Assembly: GCA_018969565.1 (NCBI GenBank)
Contig: JAGWYC010000147.1
Location: 1 to 5,226 of the forward strand
Direction of reading: 5' to 3'
Origin: Bacteroidota bacterium
GTDB taxonomy: Bacteria; Bacteroidota; Bacteroidia; NS11-12g; UBA955
DNA: 5,226 bases
The position numbers were made by a program, and so were the translations under genes. The notes beneath the pieces are model-generated. The model saw only the letters and a list, made by a program, of their open reading frames with translations, had not been told where the DNA came from and did no database searches. Each line of letters begins with the position of its first letter. Position 1 is the first letter of the stretch. Below are positions 1-5,226 of this stretch, piece by piece.

Positions 1-1
1 G

Positions 2-199
2 GAAGGCGGTTTTTATGAGTTTAAGATTTTTGACCGCTGGGGAGAGAAACTTTGGGAGAGCCATAATCCCTACGAAAACTGGGATGCCACGGTTAAAGGC
101 AGAACCGTACCCGAAGGTGTGTATGTATATCTGGTGAATTGGGTAGGTTGCGACAACCGTCGCCGCAGTGCATCAGGAAATATCAGCGTAATGCGCTGA
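2..199 (+). CDS. C-terminal end of a secreted protein with a type B T9SS (CHU_C / gliding-motility-associated) sorting domain, 5' partial
   Basis: Only the last 65 residues are present; the gene begins left of the window and ends at TGA 197-199. The visible part reads as one compact beta-sandwich-like domain with the marks of the gliding-motility-associated C-terminal domain: FKIFDRWGEKLWES near its start (family pattern is a 'i-x-NRWG-x-x-vfe' strand), then ENWDATVKGRTVPEGVYVYLV (family pattern 'W-D-G-t-x-x-G-x-x-v-P-x-G-v-Y-x-Y'), and a final short strand ISVMR matching the usual 'vtLiR' ending. In Bacteroidota this domain directs large, often adhesin-like or repeat-rich proteins through the type IX secretion system to the cell surface or outside. 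The functional part of the protein lies outside the window, so its role cannot be given. The last 17 bases overlap the 3' end of the convergent Nudix gene. The domain call is from motif recognition, not a profile search. Confidence 0.85.
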   Translation, partial: EGGFYEFKIFDRWGEKLWESHNPYENWDATVKGRTVPEGVYVYLVNWVGCDNRRRSASGNISVMR

Positions 200-629
200 G
201 TTTTAAGGCAACCTTGCGATCAATGGGGAACGTAAGGGTAGATTCATTCAATTCCTCCAAAGGTTTCCAAATAAATTTCAATTCGTAGGGTCTTCCAGCA
301 CGCATTTCTATTTTATGCGCAGCAGGTTCCTGGTTGAGGCTATGCACCAGGTAATAAACTGAAACAACCTGGGTTTGAGCATCAAAGGCACTGGCCTGGA
401 AGAATTCGTTCACATAGAAAAGTTCAGCATGGCCGAAATGTGTGTCCAGTTCTTCTTCAAACTCACGTTTCAAAGCATCGTGTAACCCTTCACCAAATTC
501 AAGTCCACCGCCGGGGAACTTCACAAAACGGAAGTCCTCATGCCCTTCCTCACAAAGCAAAACATGTCCGTCACGGATGCATATTCCGTAAACCCTGATG
601 GTAAACCTCCGGGGTTTGGGTGTTTGCAT
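183..629 (-). CDS. Nudix hydrolase, substrate unknown
   Basis: This 148-residue protein is close to the length of a single Nudix domain. The Nudix box (GX5EX7REUXEEXGU) lies at residues 41-63: G41, E47, then R55-E56-F57-E58-E59-E60. The metal-binding and catalytic glutamates E56, E59 and E60 are all kept; the late glycine of the box is replaced by D62. The first half (IRVYGICIRDGHVLLCEE, then FVKFPGGGLEFGEG) is the usual strand-turn-strand leading into the box. Family members hydrolyse a nucleoside diphosphate linked to another group, using Mg2+ or Mn2+; nothing here singles out (d)NTP, ADP-ribose, NADH or another substrate. It should be cytosolic, as no signal peptide or membrane segment is seen. 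The ATG (627-629) shares one base with the TAA stop of the upstream GxxExxY gene, so the two are probably co-transcribed and translationally coupled. Its 3' end overlaps the convergent secreted-protein gene by 17 bases. Confidence 0.92.
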   Translation of the reverse strand: MQTPKPRRFTIRVYGICIRDGHVLLCEEGHEDFRFVKFPGGGLEFGEGLHDALKREFEEELDTHFGHAELFYVNEFFQASAFDAQTQVVSVYYLVHSLNQEPAAHKIEMRAGRPYELKFIWKPLEELNESTLTFPIDRKVALKLSALR

Positions 630-1084
630 TAATGATACAGTGTACCCACACGTTCATCAGCATGAACCGTGCGCATATTGTTTACCCTGCGAATACCATT
701 CTTCAACAGGCTGCTGTTAAAGTTAATAAGCAGACCGAGTTTATAATCACCCAACTTCAAAAAGCGTAACAGGCGTTGAACATCCTGATCGCTGATTTGG
801 TCGCAGGTCATCACTTCCACTACCACTTTCTGGTCTATCAGCAAGTCAAGCTGATAACCGTAGTCAAGTTGTAAGTCCTTGTAGATTACAGGCATCGGTT
901 TGTTCTTTTCCACGGCAAGACCGTGGTTGCTCAGCTCATACTCGAGGCATTCCCGGTAAGCAGATTTCTGTAATCCAGGGCCTAAAGCCTTGTGAATTTC
1001 AATCGCAAAGCCAATAATTCGGTGCGCGAGGTCGTTTTCTGGTATATCCGGATTCATCATAAGATCGTGATTAGATAGTGTCAT
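629..1084 (-). CDS. GxxExxY family protein (PD-(D/E)XK nuclease-like fold) with substituted signature residues
   Basis: This 151-residue protein matches the small GxxExxY family common in Bacteroidota. It has the N-terminal helix LAHRIIGFAIEIHKALGPGL (residues 19-38), the name-giving motif at 37-43, a nuclease-like core with D80 (YQLDLLID) and VVVEVM (87-92), the conserved Q103, and the strand LGLLINFN (116-123) followed by NGIRRVNN. Family members are predicted to have a PD-(D/E)XK nuclease fold, but to my knowledge their role is not established. Two normally conserved residues differ: the E of G-x-x-E-x-x-Y is K40 (G37-LQKSA-Y43), and the lysine of the E-x-K core motif is M92 (E90-V-M92, codon ATG). 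Loss of that lysine argues against normal nuclease activity, although D80 and E90 remain. The start is placed at ATG 1082-1084, preceded by an AT-rich leader; ATGs at residues 9 and 10 would also leave the domain whole. It is the first gene of a two-gene unit with the Nudix gene. Confidence 0.88.
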   Translation of the reverse strand: MTLSNHDLMMNPDIPENDLAHRIIGFAIEIHKALGPGLQKSAYRECLEYELSNHGLAVEKNKPMPVIYKDLQLDYGYQLDLLIDQKVVVEVMTCDQISDQDVQRLLRFLKLGDYKLGLLINFNSSLLKNGIRRVNNMRTVHADERVGTLYH

Positions 1085-1378
1085 ACGTTATTAAAATTTT
1101 AAGCTTCAAATTTCATGCAAACTTTATGCCCCATCAATGACATTCCTCAAATGATAAGCCTATTTCGTGGATAAGAACCTGCTTTTAATCAGAAATGAAC
1201 GCTTTATTACATTATCTAGAAGTTGCCAAAGAGTATTTCAAATGCTAAGTTGTTTTTCCCACTATACATCAGGCACTTGCTGCAATGAATCCGAATTGGG
1301 CACCATCGGAACATGATTTAACCTGATTTACGGACTTATAATCGTGAAAGTCCAAAAGGCCTTATCCCTAAACTGAAC
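1085..1378. other. Intergenic stretch without a recognisable gene
   Basis: These 294 bases separate the stop of tsaD from the start of the GxxExxY gene, both on the minus strand. I see no open frame of useful length on either strand, no tRNA or other RNA-like fold, and no convincing terminator. The only items are a weak promoter candidate near the left end, a short direct repeat (TGATTTA at 1314-1320 and 1324-1330), and a 6-base inverted repeat (GGACTT 1332-1337 / AAGTCC 1348-1353, 10-base loop) just past the tsaD stop. The inverted repeat lacks a T-run on the minus strand and is poor support for a terminator. The stretch probably holds the end of the tsaD transcript and the promoter of the GxxExxY/Nudix unit. 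Confidence 0.6.
1118..1151 (-). promoter_or_regulatory. Weak candidate promoter for the GxxExxY/Nudix unit
   Basis: On the minus strand, TTTG (1148-1151) is followed after 21 bases by TAAAGTTTG (1118-1126). This resembles the Bacteroidota pattern TTTG - about 19 to 21 bases - TAnnTTTG, but the -7 element has one base too many between TA and TTTG. Transcription would start some 25 to 30 bases before the GxxExxY ATG, a sensible leader length. The one-base mismatch and the AT-rich surroundings keep confidence low. Confidence 0.3.
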
Positions 1379-2392
1379 TTATATCGGTACGACGCTTTGT
1401 CGTGCATAAGGCATCACGTCCAGATTGCTGAACGAACCATGTTGGTATGCCTGATAGGCGGCCATGGCAATCATTGCTGCATTATCGGTGCAATATTCAA
1501 ACGAGGGGATATAGGCGGGTATGCTGTGTTCCTGAGCCAGGTCCTCAAAAGCCGCACGCAGTCTACTGTTCGCTGAAACACCCCCGCTCAGTGCAATGGA
1601 TGCCGGCTTTAAGTTCTTGATAGCCTTGCGTGTAATATGCAGTAAATATTGCACAACGTGTTCCTGAAAAGAAGCGCAGATATCAGGGAGGTGCTGTTCT
1701 GTAAATCCCGGAGGCCGGGCCTTGAGAAAATAAAGTAATGAGGTCTTTATACCTGAAAAGCTGAATTGGTAATCAGCAAGACGCGATGTTGCGAAGCTAA
1801 AGGCTTCAGGGTTTCCTTCTTTAGCCAGTCGGTCAATATGCGGCCCCCCGGGATAGGGAAGTCCGAGTAATTTTGCCGCTTTATCCAGGGCCTCACCGGC
1901 GGCATCATCTAACGTTGAGCCAATCAGATTCATCCGATTATCCTCGTCAACCATGACCAATTGTGTGTGGCCACCGCTGACCAGCAGGCAGAGCATGGGT
2001 CTGGGAATATGTTCATGTTCAATAAACACAGCCGAAACATGAGCCTGCAGATGATCTACCCCAATGAGCGGTTTATTTAATGAGATAGAAAGCCCTTTAG
2101 CGAAGCCGGCACCTACCAGCAGGCTGCCCATCAGTCCGGGCCCACGTGTAAAGGCAATGGCCGAAAGTTCTTCGGGATGTATGCCGGCCTTAAACATAGC
2201 TTGTTGCACCACAGGAAGAATATTGCTTTGATGTGCTCTTCCTGCAAGTTCCGGAATGACCCCACCGTACAGGCGATGTACTTCTTGACCTGCTATTATA
2301 TTGGCGCGGATTTTGCCGTCGCAAAGCACTGCAGCCGAGGTATCGTCACAACTGCTTTCAATGGCAAGTATGTTCACCGAGGTTTCCTGCAT
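1379..2392 (-). CDS. tsaD: tRNA N6-threonylcarbamoyladenosine transferase subunit TsaD (Gcp/Kae1/YgjD family)
   Basis: TsaD transfers the threonylcarbamoyl group from threonylcarbamoyl-AMP (made by TsaC/Sua5) to N6 of A37 in tRNAs reading ANN codons, working in the cytosol with TsaB and TsaE, neither of which is in the window. The 337-residue length is normal. In order: the ASKHA-type first strand ILAIESSCDDTSAAV (8-22); GGVIPELAGRAH (43-54); RGPGLMGSLLVG (83-94); the metal-binding HLQAH with H114 and H118; SGGHTQLV (139-146); TLDDAAGEALDKAAKLLGLPYPGGP (160-184); FSFSGIKT (210-217); SGGVSANSRLR (269-279); and CTDNAAMIA (301-309), where D303 is the third metal ligand. No key residue is missing. 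ATG 2390-2392 is the only sensible start: an in-frame TAG lies seven codons upstream (2414-2416) with no ATG between. The gene diverges from the TamB-like gene with only a few dozen bases between them. No clear terminator follows the TAA. Confidence 0.98.
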   Translation of the reverse strand: MQETSVNILAIESSCDDTSAAVLCDGKIRANIIAGQEVHRLYGGVIPELAGRAHQSNILPVVQQAMFKAGIHPEELSAIAFTRGPGLMGSLLVGAGFAKGLSISLNKPLIGVDHLQAHVSAVFIEHEHIPRPMLCLLVSGGHTQLVMVDEDNRMNLIGSTLDDAAGEALDKAAKLLGLPYPGGPHIDRLAKEGNPEAFSFATSRLADYQFSFSGIKTSLLYFLKARPPGFTEQHLPDICASFQEHVVQYLLHITRKAIKNLKPASIALSGGVSANSRLRAAFEDLAQEHSIPAYIPSFEYCTDNAAMIAMAAYQAYQHGSFSNLDVMPYARQSVVPI

Positions 2393-2414
2393 GATGTATT
2401 GTAGCTCCAGGGGC

Positions 2415-2422
2415 TAACTTTG
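2415..2422 (+). promoter_or_regulatory. Candidate -7 promoter element (TAACTTTG) for the TamB-like gene
   Basis: TAACTTTG is an exact match to the Bacteroidota -7 consensus TAnnTTTG and lies just before the TamB-like reading frame. No TTTG-type -33 element is seen at the right distance upstream (about 2391-2396). Transcription would start near 2426-2430, which is right at the proposed TTG start codon; this would make the message essentially leaderless, or else favour the later ATG at 2463. Confidence 0.4.
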
Positions 2423-2429
2423 AACCGAA

Positions 2430-5226
2430 TTGAAGGCAAAACTAAGGAAATTACTACTGGCTATGCTGCTTGGAGTTTTGCTCTTTGCAGGTCTTGCTGT
2501 GGTTTTACTGCGAAGCAGGCCGGTGCAGAAATTTGTTGCCGGTAAAGTGGCTGCATACCTTAGCGATGAATGGAAGGTTCGAGTAGAAATTGGTGGATTG
2601 GAAACTGATTTTTTTCATGCACTGACTCTTGAGCGGGTACTCATTGGCGATCGAAGTAATGACACGCTGTTTAGTTTTCTGCGTATTCATGGCCGGATAA
2701 AATCGGTGAATACCAAAACACATCGGTTGGGGCTAAGTTTGTTTGAATGTTCCAATGGCCTGGTAAATCTGGGTATTCATAAAAACGACAGCGGTCAGAA
2801 TATTAATTTCCTCGTTGACTATTTCACGCCAAAAAAGAAAAGAACAGGACCGAAAGTAATCTGGGAAATGCGCGCGCAGAAAGCCTTACTGCGCAATATG
2901 GAATACCGAAATTTTGACGATCATGAGTCGGCTCCCGTGCCCGGATCATTTGACCCTTACCATATTACCTTTTCTCATATCAATGCGCAACTGGATACTT
3001 TTTTATTGTATGATGATTCTCTTCATTTCGGAGTTCGCAGTCTGAGGGCCAGTGAGCGCTCCGGCATGGAAATCAGAAATTTGAAATCCCAGTGCAGAAT
3101 TTCCTATTATGCTATGGATTTTCTTGGTTTCCAACTGGAGTCGGGGCAGAGTGTGCTGGGGGATACCCTGCGATTTCGTTATCAGGGATACAAGGCATTT
3201 TCTGATTTTAGTGAAGCGGTTACCCTTCAGGGACGGTTACATCAAAGCCGGCTGAACATCAATGATTTGGGGATATTCCAAAGTGCGCTCAAAGGACGTA
3301 AAGATCATATCATTTTATCCGGACTGTTCAAAGGGCGTTTGTCTTCACTTCGGTGTAAAAAACTGGATATCCGCTATGGCAGCAGAGGAAGCATACAGGG
3401 TGCCATTTCTTTTAACGGATTACCCGACTGGAAAAATACTTTTGTAGATGCCTCCATCCAGAAATGGCAAACCGATGCGCATGATTTAGGAGTTTTACTC
3501 GGTGGAATCAGAATTCCGCCCAACCTGAATGCCCTGGGCGTGTTTCGATTTAATGGGTCCTTTACGGGTTTTTACAATCAGTTTACGGCCAGCGGGGCTA
3601 TGAACGGAGATAATGGAAATCTTTTGCTGGATGGATTTTCCATGAATTTCAGGGAGGGGTATAATCAGGCCCGTTATGAAGGCAGTTTGAGGGTTGACCG
3701 GTTTAATCTGGGTGCTTTTTACAGCATGGAGCCGCTGCTCGGAAAGGTGGATGCAGATATTAAACTACAGGGAAGCGGTCTCAATAAAGCCAATTTCAGT
3801 ATTAAACTGGAGGGACTGATTCCAACTTTTGAATTGAATAAGTCGTTGCTGCACAATGCTAAAATAGATGGAACCCTGACACCTTCGAGTTTCAGCGGTG
3901 AAGCAGCCCTGAACGACCCTGTTCTTGGATTCAGATTAAATGGTGATATACATTTTTCCGGATCTGAACCGGAGTACAGAATTTCATCCCTGGTGCTTGA
4001 TCATGCTGATTTAAAAGCCTTGGGATTTGATTCTGTTCCCAGTAAGCTGGAATGTTCCGGAAGTTCTGACATCAGCTACAGCCAAGCCGCTGATTTAAGA
4101 GGAACTGTGGCTTTAAATAGTATTCGCTGGAACAGAAGAGGAACAGAATACTATGTGCCTTATGCGCAATTCACCGCAACTCAATCCGATGAAAAAAGGG
4201 AATGGACGCTTAGAAGTCATATTGGTGATGCCGGTTTGCGTGGTAATTTTAACAGCGGCAATCTGGCTCCGGCACTTACGGGATTGATGCGTGAACTCTT
4301 GCCGGATTATTTCCCTGCGAATCAAAACCAGGATACATCGGTTCAGTTCAGTTATTACCTGAACCTGAGAAACGGCAAACTTCCTTCGTCGCTGCTTGGA
4401 GAAGGTATTTCACTGGGCCCGATGATGCTACAGGGCTCTTTTGCTGCTGCCGGTAATGTGTTTGAGCTGAGCAGCGAACAACCTTTCTGGCTCAGCGTAA
4501 ATGGGAACAGTCTGAGGAATCTGAATATTCAGTGTATTAAAAAATATAATCAGCCTATCACATGTGTTGTGGGTGCTGAGCGGTTTATTCATGATGGGCA
4601 AACCTGGTTTAAGCAGATGAATGTGAATATGAATCTGCAGCAAAACAAGATGCCCCTGCGCCTAAGCCTGCTTGATTCTACAGGAAAGAACAGTATAGCC
4701 TTATCGTTGGCCATGAGCCTGAACAAGGATTCCATACCCATTTCATTCAGCCTTGGGAAGGTAAACTGGTTCGGGAACCAATGGGTTCTGGATACTTCCG
4801 GTCATATCAATATTCAAAAGGGTAAAGTTCAGATCAGGAACTTCTTTTTAGGCAGCGAACAAAATTATCTGGAGTTGAATGGTGTGGCCGGAAGCAGTGT
4901 GGAAGACGAGCTCCGCGTGCAATTTGGGAACTTCAATCTATCCGATATCAGTCCTTTTTTAGGAAGGGTAACAGATTCATTTGCAGCGAGCATCAACGGA
5001 TCCCTAACCATGCGGGGCGCTATGTCTTCAGATCCTTATGCCGAATGTGATATTCTGGCTACCGATATATTGTATAACGGACTCAACTATGGTGATTTCC
5101 GACTTGAGGCTTCCAGTCTGGATGTAGGCAAACAAATCTGGCTGGACGGTGAGGCTACCGACGGCATGCTCGAAGGAGCCACCATCCGGGGAACAATCGC
5201 CCGCTCAGGGGTAGATGAAGCTCCCG
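2430..5226 (+). CDS. TamB-like translocation/assembly module protein, N-terminal part (3' partial)
   Basis: One frame stays open from the TGA at 2421-2423 to the right edge and gives 932 codons plus one base, with no stop. The first residues, read from TTG 2430, are a basic stretch (KAKLRK) and a hydrophobic segment at about residues 8-27 (LLLAMLLGVLLFAGLAVVLL), then RSRPVQKFVAGKVAAYLS and WKVRVEIGGLETDF. This is the usual AsmA/TamB opening: an inner-membrane anchor followed by 'P-V-Q-x-x-v-a-x-k-v-x-x-y-L-s'. The rest is long, strand-rich and low in motifs, with repeated units of the kind 'l-x-G-x-l-x-x-x-x-f-x-a', as expected of the periplasm-spanning beta-taco of TamB. The C-terminal DUF490/TamB domain, which would settle the call, lies outside the window. 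Bacteroidota relatives are usually about 1,450 to 1,700 residues (from memory). TamB-like proteins are tied to outer-membrane protein assembly and lipid transport. The start could instead be ATG 2463, but that would remove the basic residues before the anchor. Divergent from tsaD, an arrangement I recall in other Bacteroidota. Confidence 0.82.
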   Translation, partial: MKAKLRKLLLAMLLGVLLFAGLAVVLLRSRPVQKFVAGKVAAYLSDEWKVRVEIGGLETDFFHALTLERVLIGDRSNDTLFSFLRIHGRIKSVNTKTHRLGLSLFECSNGLVNLGIHKNDSGQNINFLVDYFTPKKKRTGPKVIWEMRAQKALLRNMEYRNFDDHESAPVPGSFDPYHITFSHINAQLDTFLLYDDSLHFGVRSLRASERSGMEIRNLKSQCRISYYAMDFLGFQLESGQSVLGDTLRFRYQGYKAFSDFSEAVTLQGRLHQSRLNINDLGIFQSALKGRKDHIILSGLFKGRLSSLRCKKLDIRYGSRGSIQGAISFNGLPDWKNTFVDASIQKWQTDAHDLGVLLGGIRIPPNLNALGVFRFNGSFTGFYNQFTASGAMNGDNGNLLLDGFSMNFREGYNQARYEGSLRVDRFNLGAFYSMEPLLGKVDADIKLQGSGLNKANFSIKLEGLIPTFELNKSLLHNAKIDGTLTPSSFSGEAALNDPVLGFRLNGDIHFSGSEPEYRISSLVLDHADLKALGFDSVPSKLECSGSSDISYSQAADLRGTVALNSIRWNRRGTEYYVPYAQFTATQSDEKREWTLRSHIGDAGLRGNFNSGNLAPALTGLMRELLPDYFPANQNQDTSVQFSYYLNLRNGKLPSSLLGEGISLGPMMLQGSFAAAGNVFELSSEQPFWLSVNGNSLRNLNIQCIKKYNQPITCVVGAERFIHDGQTWFKQMNVNMNLQQNKMPLRLSLLDSTGKNSIALSLAMSLNKDSIPISFSLGKVNWFGNQWVLDTSGHINIQKGKVQIRNFFLGSEQNYLELNGVAGSSVEDELRVQFGNFNLSDISPFLGRVTDSFAASINGSLTMRGAMSSDPYAECDILATDILYNGLNYGDFRLEASSLDVGKQIWLDGEATDGMLEGATIRGTIARSGVDEAP
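2437..2444 (-). promoter_or_regulatory. Candidate -7 promoter element (TAGTTTTG) for tsaD
   Basis: Read on the minus strand, this octamer is TAGTTTTG, an exact match to TAnnTTTG. It would start transcription about 35 to 40 bases before the tsaD ATG, an ordinary leader length. No TTTG is found at the expected -33 distance (around 2464-2469). It lies inside the first codons of the divergent TamB-like frame, if that begins at the TTG, and faces the plus-strand element at 2415-2422. Confidence 0.4.

Noticed and set aside
1195..1248. 17-codon plus-strand frame from ATG 1195 to TAA 1246-1248 as a small gene or gene remnant
   Set aside because: Too short to support, with no homology I recognise and no promoter element or neighbour to tie it to.
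1314..1330. Direct repeat TGATTTA, two copies 10 bases apart, as an operator or attachment site
   Set aside because: Seven bases, AT-rich, only two copies, and no integrase or regulator nearby.
1332..1353. Inverted repeat GGACTT / AAGTCC as a tsaD terminator
   Set aside because: The stem is only six bases with a 10-base loop, and no T-run follows it on the minus strand; such repeats occur by chance.
2177..2404. 75-codon plus-strand open frame within tsaD
   Set aside because: It lies wholly on the opposite strand of the conserved 5' part of tsaD and its product resembles no known family; a shadow of the real gene.
2505..2723. 72-codon minus-strand open frame
   Set aside because: Antisense to the N-terminal part of the TamB-like gene with no recognisable domain.
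3262..3447. 61-codon plus-strand open frame
   Set aside because: Lies in another frame of the long TamB-like reading frame, with no family resemblance.
4113..4643. Two short minus-strand open frames (4113-4325 and 4428-4643)
   Set aside because: Both are antisense to the TamB-like gene and have no recognisable motif.

Overview
The window looks like chromosomal DNA of a member of the Bacteroidota. Three things point there: the C-terminal end of a protein with a type B type IX secretion (gliding-motility-associated) sorting domain at the left edge, a TamB-like protein beside tsaD at the right, and short sequences matching the Bacteroidota promoter element TAnnTTTG in front of genes, with no strong Shine-Dalgarno sites. 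Genus cannot be told from the sequence alone.

Layout. Positions 2-199 (+) hold the last 65 residues of a secreted protein. Tail to tail with it, and overlapping it by 17 bases, is a two-gene unit on the minus strand: a GxxExxY-family protein (629-1084), then a Nudix hydrolase (183-629), joined by a TAATG stop/start overlap. A 294-base stretch with no recognisable gene (1085-1378) follows; it carries at most a weak promoter for the two-gene unit. Then comes tsaD on the minus strand (1379-2392), complete and with all expected motifs. Divergent from tsaD, a very long plus-strand reading frame opens at about 2430 and runs off the right edge without a stop. It is the N-terminal 932 residues of a TamB-like envelope protein.

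How the genes relate. tsaD (tRNA modification t6A) and the TamB-like gene (lipid or protein traffic to the outer membrane) have no direct functional link. They share a very short divergent control region in which two exact TAnnTTTG elements face each other. The GxxExxY/Nudix pair is probably co-translated, but the substrate of neither is known. The GxxExxY protein has lost two residues that define its family, including the lysine of the nuclease-like E-x-K motif.

I found no clear new multi-gene system, mobile element, CRISPR array or RNA gene. The points most worth a second look are the degenerate GxxExxY protein, the facing promoters between tsaD and the TamB-like gene, and the probable TTG start of the latter.
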